Positions 1 to 6,071 of a stretch of 6,071 nt of DNA are shown here, one piece after another. The position numbers and the translations under genes were made by a program. How positions within the stretch are numbered: the stretch's first letter is position 1; each line of letters opens with the position of its first letter. The notes beneath the pieces were generated by a model, which worked only from the letters and a program-made list of their open reading frames with translations, was not told where the DNA came from and made no database searches. This DNA comes from Patescibacteria group bacterium (GTDB lineage Bacteria; Patescibacteriota; Minisyncoccia; UBA6257; HR35), in assembly GCA_025060085.1 (NCBI GenBank), contig JANXCM010000031.1, positions 1 to 6,071 of the forward strand, read 5' to 3'.

Positions 1-3000
1 TTTAATCTTAGCTTCACCATTTTGATCCGTTTTTATTTCTGGAAGCCAAACAGCAGTCTCTTTAAAAATACCTCTTTTCTTTAATCTTAAGTCTTCAGAA
101 CCACCACCAGAACCACCTTTTGTGTCTTCTTCTACTTCTATTTCTTTTAGAAGATTTTTAAAATTAGATTGAGTTAAAATTGTCAAGGGAAATCCAGAAT
201 AAAAATAACCCAAAGGATCTTTTTTGGGATTTCCTTTTAAGGCTAGAATACTTAAATCGACTACAGAAAGAGAAACTTCAGTAGAAATTGGTTTATCTTG
301 CCAATCAAATGTTTTTATTTTAAGATTAACTTCTTCGCCAGGAAGATAAGTATTTTTATCGGTTTCCACTTCAACTCTTATTTTATATCTTTGGATATCA
401 ACATTAAAATCTAAATATCTAAATTTTATCTTACCTTCAGGCGAAACAATAAATACAGAAACAAACATATTAGGAGCATATTCTGGTTTAATTTTGAAAT
501 TAAACTTATAAATACTTCCCTCAACAAAATTAATAAAGTAATCAAAAACTTTACCTCTTTCTAAGCTAATAATAATCTTAGATTGTTTAAAGGGTGATTT
601 GATTATTAATTCTCCGTCTTCTTCTATTTTAAAATTGTTTTTATTAAGTTTGAGATCTAAATAACCATAATAATCTTCTGTTTCGAATTGAACATAGCCC
701 TTACCATAAATGAAAAAATAGATTGATGAAGAAATTTTATTATTTTTTCTATCTATAGTCGAAGCTCTTATAAGATACTCTCCTTCCTTACTTAATATTA
801 ATTCAAATTCTCCATCTCCATTGTTATTAGTGATAACTCTATTTGTTTTAATAGGTTTTAATTTTTTTTGCCAATTATAATAAAATTCACCATCAGCTTC
901 TTGTCTTTTTTCATATATCCAATTTACTTCAAATACCTCTATATCGATATTGGATAATCTAATTGGCTTACCGTTAATATCTAATGATTTCACAATTACT
1001 TTAAAAGGTTGATTAACCTCACTACTATATTTATCTGTTTTTATTCCAACATAATATTCACTTGTATGAAGAATAAGGGATTTTTGAGTTGAAATTGACT
1101 GACCTAATGAATTTTTTACTGTTACTTCTACAACAATAATCTTACTTCTTAAAATATTATTTTGATCAGCAATTTGATTTTTATTTAGGTTAATTCTAAT
1201 AATACCCTCACCATTATCATTTAATTTAGTTTTAAATGTTCCTAAAAATTTATCACGACAACAGTAATCTTCACCGCTATAATTCCAAAAACTATAGTAA
1301 TTTTCTCTATGTTTGTCAAAATAATAATCTTGAGCGAGAATATTATATTCTACTTCAGCATTACTTACTGGTAAACCGAAATAGTAATCTGCTTTTACTT
1401 TCAAATCAATAATTTCCCCAAGGATATACTCATCTTTTTCTGAGAAAACATTTACTTTGAAACTAGCTGGTACATACTCAGCAACTTCAAAATAACCATC
1501 GCAATTATCATTTAAGCATATACTATAATATCCTAAAGGAGAATCCTTTGAAATAGTAAAACTTGTGTTAAAGGTTCCATTTTCATTTAAATAAACTTTT
1601 TTTGAGAATACTTTTTTATAATTTGGATCTTTAATTACTAAATCAAATGGCCCCTTTAGGATACTATAATTACTATCATATCCTATCCTATATATTCCTT
1701 TAATAAAAACTTCTTGAAGAGGACGGTAAATTGGCTTATCAGTATAAATATAAGCCTTTTGAATAGGATAGACAGTGTCAACATAATTTAATCTGTGCTC
1801 ATATACATTTGGTCCGCTAATAACAAATGATGAAGAATTACCTTTTTGAGCAATAATAGCTTTAACTGGCCTAAGAGTTTTAAAAGAAAACATTCCCTCG
1901 TTGTTCGTAATCCCTCTTGCTATTTCTTGATCATAAATATCAATAACTTTAATATTAGCGCCATCTATTTGTTTTAGGGAAGGAAGGTTAATAAGCCAAA
2001 TAAAATTTTTTACATTATCAATATTTTTAGAAACAAAAGGATCTTTACCCTCAATAATTTCTTTTAAATTTACTAATTTAGAAAGAATTAAAATATCATT
2101 AACACTAATAAGTCTATATTCTGGTGATTTATTAAAATTTGGATCTGAAGACCAATAACGAATTAAGTAATTTCCATTAACATTAGTAAATTCATTTTTT
2201 AGATCTAAATCAATGTAATAATCTTTCCAAAAATGATCAAATTTTAAATTTTTATTTACGATTTTTAAACAATTATCAAAATATTTAGATAAATCATAAT
2301 CATAATTTTTTTTATATGGTTCTAAAATTGCTTCAATAAACGTATTAACATCTAATTTACATATTTCAATATTAACATTTTGTAAGTTATTGAAAAAGAA
2401 TTTTAGTTTTGTTTTGTCGGGCGTCGTAATAGTTTGATAGTCGAAAAGAGCTTTTATTTTTTTGTAATAATGTGGAATATCTCCAGTAGTAAATTCTAAA
2501 TTAATTTCATCTTTTTGATCAAAAACATCAGTTATTCTTAAATTAATTTTATAATCAGTAAATGGTAATAAATTATATCTAAGGACATAAGTCAATCCTT
2601 CTTGACAGTGATTTTTTATAAAATCATCTCTTTTATGATACTCATCTTCATAGTAAAAATAAAAATAACTTCCTTCTTTAACATCTATTAATCTTACCGG
2701 CTTATTTGATTCAATATTAATATAGTCCAACGTTTTTTTATTATTAAATCCCTTTATAGGATTATTAACGCAGAAAAGCATTTCAGCCGGGTTAACATTA
2801 TCTTTTGAAAAAAGAGGAAAGGCTGAAATTATTTTTAATTTAGGATAAGTCTTTATATTTTCTATTATTGGTTCGCTGTTTATCAATAAATCATTTTTAG
2901 AGTATACTTTATTAAAAACTACCTTTAGATTTTGATCTGGACCAATTTTTTGTTCATCGAAATCAATATAAATATCTTTAGCACTTGTGCCTACAAAATT

Positions 3001-3443
3001 AATTTGTTCTATAAAATCTCCATAAATTTCGCTTTTAGATAGATTTATTTCTTCATAAAAGCTGACAATTAACCTACCTTTTGGATCAAATCTATCTTTA
3101 TTAACATACGAGAGACGAGGAGATTGAGCAAAAATATCTTTGATAATATTGGGAGTTAAAAATGAATATTCTAAATTAAGGTCGTTATAAAGATTGCCTT
3201 CTAGGGAATATATTTTATTAATTTTTAAAATAAATTTTTTTTGATAATTCCAAATTTTTGTTCTTCCTAATAAGTCTTCTTTAGGATATACCAAAACTAT
3301 AGTTTTATCTACTTTTCCTATAGAATAGTTTTCTACTATTGAAGCAAAATTACCTAAAAGTCGATTTAAAAATCTTAAATACGATGAATAATAAAAATTG
3401 CCATCTCTTTTATAAAATATATCTCTATATTTTATTTTTTTTC
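1..3443 (-). CDS. A2M main piece: MG domains, MG2 signature, bait-region domain, start of A2M domain (3' partial)
   Basis: The frame is uninterrupted from the 8-A run at 3435-3442 to the window edge, 1145 codons after the slip point. It has no ATG near its 5' end, as expected for the continuation of a frameshifted gene. Landmarks in composite residue numbers: YTDKPIYRP (881-889, plus positions 1746-1720), the conserved entry of MG2; ITNNEGMFSFKTL before it, and LNDNGEGIIRINL and ITNNNGDGEFELIL after it, typical MG-domain turns; a bait-region domain at about 1235-1325 ending near EYAPNMFVSVFIVSPEG; SLSVVDLSILAL (about 1375); the bait loop with GGSGGGSE; and ETAVWLPEIKTDQNGEAKI, the start of the A2M domain. 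Cysteines are few but include CLNDNCDG and a vicinal pair at 1042-1043. The mature part should be outside the membrane. The thioester motif is not in the window. Confidence 0.92.
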
Positions 3444-3788
3444 TGTGCCGTAAGAAAATATTAAAGGGATGTTTAATTTCGAATTCTCATCAATAACAAA
3501 AATATTTTTAGAAAGTTTATCTATATCTACTGGATAATTAAATTTTAATTCTATTGGTCTCAGTGGATCTATTATTTGTTCTTCATAATAATCTTCTTTT
3601 TTATTGTCAATATTAATTTCCCTGCCATTAATAGCTAACAATCTAATTTTTTCAGTAATAAGATTTATTTTTGTACCTTTTACCCATAAATCATCATAAG
3701 TTTTAAAATCATTAATTTGAATATCATAAACATTAGAAGGTATTAAATTTTTTTTGGAATAAATTGAAGGATGTTTGTCGATATCCAC
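3432..3788 (-). CDS. A2M piece 3: end of second and start of third MG/Ig-like domain
   Basis: This is a 118-codon frame. Its first 11-13 residues (from MDIDKHPSIYS) are an artefact: this stretch is the previous domain read out of frame, so the ATG at 3788 is unlikely to be used. The real contribution starts at NLIPSNVYDIQIN, which completes the 'L-x-F-x-P-x-x-x-L-x-x-x-x-Y' pattern of the preceding domain. It then enters another MG-like unit (VKGTKINLITEKIRLLAING, then RPIELKFNYPVDIDKLSKN). It ends GTEKK-stop at an 8-A run. One extra A continues it as IKYRDIFYKRDGNFYYSSYL in the long downstream frame. It is a fragment of the A2M gene rather than a separate protein. Confidence 0.8.
   Translation of the reverse strand: MDIDKHPSIYSKKNLIPSNVYDIQINDFKTYDDLWVKGTKINLITEKIRLLAINGREINIDNKKEDYYEEQIIDPLRPIELKFNYPVDIDKLSKNIFVIDENSKLNIPLIFSYGTEKK
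3435..3442 (-). other. Frameshift junction 3 in A2M (coding strand A8)
   Basis: In the upstream frame the coding strand reads ACA GAA AAA AAA TAA, again with A-AAA-AAA in the zero frame directly before the stop. A -1 slip, or a ninth A, gives T-E-K-K-I-K-Y-R-D and leads into the 1145-codon downstream frame. Confidence 0.75.
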
Positions 3789-4111
3789 TTAAATTTACCT
3801 TCTATTTTAGGATAGATTTCAACAGGTTGAGGAAGATTAGGATTATCTAAAGAAGTTATAGGAACAATAGGACGACTAAAAACAAAAGTGAATTCTGAAT
3901 TAATAGGTATTTCAATCCCTTTAGGGAAAATATCCACTAAATAAGGATCTTCTACGACCAAAAAATCAGATTTAATTTCATTATTATTAGCTAATGGCAA
4001 TATAGCTGTATAGTAATTTCCTAATTCTAATTTATGCTTTGGTTTAAAAAGTAAAAAATTATCATTGTTAACGTCTAACCATTTTCCATCGATTTGAGGT
4101 TCAAATTTCAA
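3743..4111 (-). CDS. A2M piece 2: N-terminal Ig/MG-like domains
   Basis: This is a 122-codon frame. The TTG at 4111 that opens it is probably not a real start, because the same frame is open further upstream and the sequence there (ITKDYIIQK) continues the domain begun in piece 1. It holds the rest of a first Ig/MG-like repeat (KFEPQIDGKW, then LLFKPKHKLELGNYYTAILP). A second repeat starts at VDIFPKGIEIPINSEFTFVF and runs to FKWISTNILQFIPKK. The pattern 'F-P-x-I-x-G-K-W ... L-x-F-x-P ... L-x-x-x-x-Y' is typical of the N-terminal region of bacterial A2Ms. The final Ile and UAA come from reading through an 8-A run in the wrong frame; one more A continues the domain as NLIPSNVYDIQIN. There is no sign of an independent gene. 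Confidence 0.8.
   Translation of the reverse strand: MKFEPQIDGKWLDVNNDNFLLFKPKHKLELGNYYTAILPLANNNEIKSDFLVVEDPYLVDIFPKGIEIPINSEFTFVFSRPIVPITSLDNPNLPQPVEIYPKIEGKFKWISTNILQFIPKKI
3748..3755 (-). other. Frameshift junction 2 in A2M (coding strand A8)
   Basis: In the upstream frame the coding strand reads CCA AAA AAA ATT TAA. It contains A-AAA-AAA in the zero frame, a sequence able to slip by -1. After the slip, or with nine A, it reads P-K-K-N-L-I-P-S-N, which restores the conserved end of the MG-like domain. No strong downstream hairpin is evident; the region is AT-rich. Confidence 0.75.
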
Positions 4112-4383
4112 TTTTTGAATAATATAATCTTTAGTGATTTTTGGGGAATATAAATTTTTATTGAAGCACTTTGAGAAATTCTATCATCTGTTAATCTGTT
4201 TGAAATTAAATATCCTCCACTTAAAAAAGGATAATATTCAGAATTAGGTAAAATAGATAAAGAAATTATTATTAATATTAAAATGATAATTGGAATTAGA
4301 ATATACTTTTTAATATGAGTTTTTATATTATTATGAATTTTTATAATTTTTTCTTTGAATCCTTTTACTAAATTATTCAACAT
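4108..4383 (-). CDS. A2M N-terminal piece: membrane anchor and start of first MG/Ig-like domain
   Basis: This is a 91-codon frame and the true 5' end of the A2M gene. The ATG at 4383-4381 lies inside the last codons of mltG and shares 11 bp with it, which fixes the start and suggests translational coupling. The first 26 residues carry seven lysines. A hydrophobic stretch at about residues 27-45 (Ile/Leu-rich) follows, then polar sequence. This looks like an uncleaved signal anchor with the N-terminus inside. There is no cysteine, so it is not a lipoprotein as in E. coli YfhM. Residues about 70-82 (ending IYIPQK) begin a beta-rich MG/Ig-like domain. The last nine codons (SLKIILFKN, then UGA) are out of frame: the domain continues in the next frame as ITKDYIIQKLKFEP. 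The piece is recognisable as A2M only through this continuation. Confidence 0.8.
   Translation of the reverse strand: MLNNLVKGFKEKIIKIHNNIKTHIKKYILIPIIILILIIISLSILPNSEYYPFLSGGYLISNRLTDDRISQSASIKIYIPQKSLKIILFKN
4138..4146 (-). other. Frameshift junction 1 in A2M (coding strand C4-A5)
   Basis: The coding strand reads ATT CCC CAA AAA TCA in the upstream frame. One additional A, or a -1 slip of the AAA-reading tRNA, gives P-Q-K-I-T-K-D-Y and joins the two halves of the first MG-like domain. The two frames are bounded by a UAG upstream and the UGA at 4108-4110, so the shift must lie within roughly 70 bp. The run of five A after four C is the most likely point. It is not a classic X-XXY-YYZ slippery heptamer. 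Confidence 0.65.
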
Positions 4384-5122
4384 ATTTAAATTTTAAAATA
4401 TTTTTTTGATGTTCTAAATAATTTTCACTGTATATTATACTATTATCTGAATTTGTAAAGTAAAACCAATATTTAGTATATTTAGGATAAATAGCAGCTT
4501 TAATGCTTTCAATTCCTGGATTAACAATCGGTTTTCTAGGAAAACCTTTATTTTTGTATGAATCGAAATTACCGAAAATATAAGTAGAATCTGCTTGAAG
4601 GGGATAATTGGCAAAAAATCTTTTCCATAATATTCCACTGATTATCAATTTATCATTAAAATTTTTAGCTTCCTTTTCTAAAATAGAAGCCATTATTAAT
4701 ATTTGATGAATAGTTTTTCCTTGTTTTTCTATTTCTTTTTTAAATTCTTTGTTTACTTTATTATTAAAATTATTCAAAAATTTAATTACTATTTTTTCCG
4801 GCTTTTCTCTTATTCTAAATTCATATGTATCAGGAAAAAGATATCCTTCCAAATTTACACTATTAGGTTTATCTTTTAAAAAGTCAAATTTATCATAATC
4901 TAAATTTAAATAATTTAAAAATTTTCTAGCTGAAATAATTCCGTTCTTTTCTAATAAATTTGCGATTTGATAAGAATTATAACCTTCAGGAATAGTAATT
5001 GTAATGATTTTCTCTTTGTAAAAATTTTTTGGTAAATTTAAAAAAAAATATAAAATTGTCGTTATGATTATTATGAGAAATATAGTAAAAATTAATAATC
5101 TTTTATCAAATTTATATTTCAT
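4373..5122 (-). CDS. mltG: Endolytic murein transglycosylase MltG (YceG-like)
   Basis: The product is 249 residues. MltG cleaves nascent peptidoglycan strands at the outer face of the cytoplasmic membrane and so sets glycan length. A short basic N-terminus is followed by one membrane segment (about 9-30). Then comes a LysM-like YceG subdomain (about 38-75, with IPEGYNSYQIANLLEKNGII), LEGYLFPDTYEF (91-102) and the catalytic block MASILEKEAKN (144-154). By alignment from memory E149 matches the catalytic Glu of E. coli MltG (E218, in ASIVEKE). Further family motifs are PLQADSTYIFG (174-184), NKGFPRKPIVNPGIESIKAA (191-210) and a C-terminal YSENYLEHQ. It is shorter than the about 340-residue E. 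coli protein but has every expected motif. The ATG at 5122 places the membrane segment correctly; no Shine-Dalgarno is visible. Its last codons overlap the A2M start by 11 bp, so the two are co-transcribed. Confidence 0.95.
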   Translation of the reverse strand: MKYKFDKRLLIFTIFLIIIITTILYFFLNLPKNFYKEKIITITIPEGYNSYQIANLLEKNGIISARKFLNYLNLDYDKFDFLKDKPNSVNLEGYLFPDTYEFRIREKPEKIVIKFLNNFNNKVNKEFKKEIEKQGKTIHQILIMASILEKEAKNFNDKLIISGILWKRFFANYPLQADSTYIFGNFDSYKNKGFPRKPIVNPGIESIKAAIYPKYTKYWFYFTNSDNSIIYSENYLEHQKNILKFKYVE

Positions 5123-5263
5123 AGGTTTTTATTTGCTAATCTTATTAAATAAAAAAATACTATTTTTTTGATTATTAATTTTAATTTAAAATTTTATTAA
5201 GGTCGTAGATTAATAATATTAAATTTTAAAAATATTAAAATAAATTATTAATTTTTTTAAAAA
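5123..5263. promoter_or_regulatory. Divergent AT-rich intergenic region between mltG and the slipin gene
   Basis: About 140 bp of nearly pure A+T lies between two genes that point away from each other, so promoters for both the mltG-A2M operon and the slipin gene should lie here. No ATG occurs on the plus strand between 5123 and 5350. I cannot pick out a convincing -35/-10 pair in either direction, because almost any hexamer here resembles TATAAT. The only GC-containing island is near AAGGTCGTAG (5199-5208). A near-perfect palindrome lies at the slipin-proximal end. Confidence 0.5.
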
Positions 5264-5269
5264 ATTAAT
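5247..5269. repeat. 23-bp perfect AT palindrome at the slipin 5' end
   Basis: The left arm ATTAATTTTTT (5247-5257) and right arm AAAAAATTAAT (5259-5269) are exact reverse complements around a single T. The right arm covers the candidate ATT start codon of the slipin (5264-5266). It could be an operator, a weak hairpin over the start, or a chance product of the base composition. Having no G or C, it would make a weak terminator. Confidence 0.4.
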
Positions 5270-6019
5270 CCTTATTTAATTATTATCATAGCTTTATTAA
5301 CAATATATTTTTTAAGTGGTATTAGGATTATCAAACAATATTATCGTGGGGTGACTTTTACTTTGGGTAGATATAGTCATACTAAAGAACCTGGATTAAG
5401 ATTTATTTGGCCGATATTTCAAACTATGGAATTAGTTGATATTAGAGTACAAACAATTGACATTCCTCGTCAAGAAACAATAAACAAGGATAATGTTCCA
5501 GTGGGAGTTAATGCTGTTTTATATTTTCATGTGGAAAGTCCATCAAAAGCAATTTTAGAAGTATCTGATTATCACTTCGCTGTTTCTCATTATGCTCAAG
5601 GTGCATTAAGAGATACTATTGGTCAAGTAGATTTAGATACTCTTCTTTCAGAAAGGAGTCGAATAGCTAATTCATTAAAAGAAGTTATTGATGAAGCTAC
5701 TACTCCGTGGGGAATAAATGTTTCAGCGGTTAAAATTCAAGATATTGAACTTCCAGCAGAAATGCGAAGAGCAATGGCCCAACAAGCAGAAGCAGAGAGA
5801 GCAAAGCGAGCAGTAATTATTAAAGCAGGGGGTGAAAAAATAGCTTCAGAAAACCTTTCTCAAGCAGCTGAGATTTTATCTAAAGTACCAGGAGGTTTAA
5901 CAATTAGAACATTGCAAACTATAGAAAAAATTAATCCTGATCCTTCTAAAACAGTTATCTTTCTTTTACCTACTGAACTTCAAGGTGTATTAGAAAAATT
6001 AACCAAAAAAGAAGGTTAA
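5264..6019 (+). CDS. Slipin: stomatin/SPFH (band 7) family membrane protein
   Basis: From ATT at 5264 the product is 251 residues, the usual slipin size. Slipins are anchored in the membrane, oligomerise and scaffold membrane protein complexes, often affecting proteolysis. Visible: a membrane segment (about 4-19, LIIIIALLTIYFL), the SPFH entry GIRIIKQYYRGVTFTLGRY, then KDNVPVGVNAV (75-85), LRDTIGQVDLDTLLSER (115-131), ATTPWG (145-150), ELPAEMRRAMAQQAEAER (162-179) leading to a short helical region, and the C-terminal TVIFLLPTEL (230-239). The start is unclear. The frame is open from 5261 after a UAA at 5258-5260, and the conserved anchor is encoded upstream of the first standard start, GTG at 5351. 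That GTG codes for residue 30 of the conserved block, so starting there would remove the anchor. ATT at 5264 (I-N-P-Y) is the best guess. No NfeD partner gene adjoins it. Confidence 0.92.
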   Translation: MNPYLIIIIALLTIYFLSGIRIIKQYYRGVTFTLGRYSHTKEPGLRFIWPIFQTMELVDIRVQTIDIPRQETINKDNVPVGVNAVLYFHVESPSKAILEVSDYHFAVSHYAQGALRDTIGQVDLDTLLSERSRIANSLKEVIDEATTPWGINVSAVKIQDIELPAEMRRAMAQQAEAERAKRAVIIKAGGEKIASENLSQAAEILSKVPGGLTIRTLQTIEKINPDPSKTVIFLLPTELQGVLEKLTKKEG

Positions 6020-6020
6020 A

Positions 6021-6029
6021 AAGAGAAAG
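6021..6029 (+). promoter_or_regulatory. Purine-rich, weak Shine-Dalgarno-like site
   Basis: AAGAGAAAG lies three bases before the ATG at 6033 and directly after the slipin stop. It resembles a degenerate ribosome binding site. The 13-bp gap between genes suggests co-transcription with the slipin. Confidence 0.35.
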
Positions 6030-6032
6030 TTT

Positions 6033-6071
6033 ATGGCAATTAGCGAGATTAGTTTTCCTGTTGAAATTATT
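6033..6071 (+). CDS. Unidentified gene, first 13 codons only (runs off right edge)
   Basis: ATG at 6033 opens a frame reading MAISEISFPVEII to the window end with no stop. It starts 13 bp after the slipin stop on the same strand and behind a purine-rich stretch, so it is probably the next gene of the slipin operon. The visible N-terminus is not a hydrophobic signal or membrane segment, so it does not look like the NfeD protein that often partners slipins. No family can be assigned from 13 residues. Confidence 0.55.
   Translation, partial: MAISEISFPVEII

Larger units (their letters stand above)
1..4383 (-). pseudogene. Alpha-2-macroglobulin family gene interrupted by three -1 frameshifts; 3' end outside window
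   Basis: This entry is the composite gene; its pieces are listed separately. 'Pseudogene' is used only because the frame is broken: whether the protein is made is undecided. Adding one A at each of three A runs (4138-4142, 3748-3755, 3435-3442) gives a continuous 1462-residue product. Its parts in order are: a membrane anchor (about residues 27-45), N-terminal Ig/MG-like domains (about 70-320), further MG-like domains, the MG2 signature YTDKPIYRP (881-889), a bait-region domain (about 1235-1325), the bait loop (about 1395-1440) and ETAVWLP (1443-1449), which opens the A2M domain. Bacterial A2Ms act as surface or periplasmic protease traps. The thioester motif, the thioester domain and the receptor-like C-terminal domains would lie beyond position 1, so it cannot be told whether this is a thioester-type A2M. 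The start ATG overlaps the end of mltG. The family call is firm; function is inferred. Confidence 0.9.

Noticed and set aside
4108..4110. UGA at the end of A2M piece 1 as a recoded Gly or Trp codon (alternative genetic code)
   Set aside because: Reading through UGA gives no A2M sequence and soon meets a UAG, whereas the -1 frame gives a clean MG-like domain. Trp is encoded by UGG and no UGA occurs in the 1145-codon frame.
3432..4383. Four separate small proteins instead of one gene
   Set aside because: The C-terminus of each piece and the N-terminus of the next complete the same conserved domain patterns across the A runs, and the nominal starts (TTG 4111, ATG 3788) are preceded or followed by sequence in the wrong frame.
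4435..4638. 67-codon minus-strand open frame inside mltG
   Set aside because: It overlaps the conserved C-terminal MltG motifs in another frame and has no domain signature: a shadow of mltG.
5168..5170. TTG as an upstream start for the slipin
   Set aside because: It is in the right frame but is followed by in-frame stops near 5207 and at 5258-5260.
5214..5237. Inverted repeat TAATATT...AATATTA in the intergenic region
   Set aside because: It has short arms of only A and T in a region of nearly pure A+T; it is expected by chance.
1..6071. tRNA, rRNA, CRISPR array, insertion sequence or GC-rich terminator
   Set aside because: No cloverleaf-like GC-rich segment, regularly spaced repeat, transposase-like frame, or GC stem with a T tail was seen on either strand.

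Overview
The window is very AT-rich (about one quarter G+C by eye) and reads in the standard genetic code: UGG is used for Trp, and no UGA falls inside any long frame. Its genes are those of a peptidoglycan-bearing bacterium with surface protease-inhibitor machinery: an alpha-2-macroglobulin (A2M), an MltG-type lytic transglycosylase and a stomatin-like slipin. The low GC, compact MltG, weak or absent Shine-Dalgarno sequences and close slipin similarity are most like Candidate Phyla Radiation (Patescibacteria/Parcubacteria-like) bacteria. This placement is inferred from remembered family sequences, not from a search.

Layout. Positions 1-4383 (minus strand) hold one large A2M gene. Its start lies at 4383 and its 3' end, including the thioester region, lies off the left edge. 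It is split across three reading frames, giving four overlapping pieces. Every junction needs the same correction, a -1 shift or one missing base. Each junction falls on an A run of the coding strand: 5 A at 4138-4142, 8 A at 3748-3755 and 8 A at 3435-3442. After the last junction the frame stays open for 1145 codons to the window edge. Joined, the pieces give 1462 residues with a membrane anchor, Ig-like/MG domains, the MG2 signature, a bait-region domain, a glycine-rich bait loop and the start of the A2M domain. mltG (4373-5122, minus) lies directly upstream and overlaps the A2M start by 11 bp, so the two form one translationally coupled operon. A gene-free AT-rich divergent region (5123-5263) separates it from a plus-strand slipin gene (about 5264-6019). 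The slipin is followed after 13 bp by the first 13 codons of an unidentified gene (6033-6071).

How the genes fit together. MltG cuts nascent glycan strands at the outer face of the membrane. A membrane-anchored A2M would trap attacking proteases at the cell surface. The slipin would scaffold membrane proteins. The whole window is therefore envelope-related. The coupling of A2M to a peptidoglycan enzyme recalls the yfhM-pbpC pairing of proteobacteria, but with MltG in place of PBP1C.

Main points for a second look: the three same-direction frameshifts in A2M, which may be sequencing deletions, real decay or slippage-rescued expression; the slipin reading frame, which extends upstream through its membrane segment with no ATG, GTG or TTG start; the mltG-A2M overlap; and the glycine-rich bait loop followed by a basic patch.
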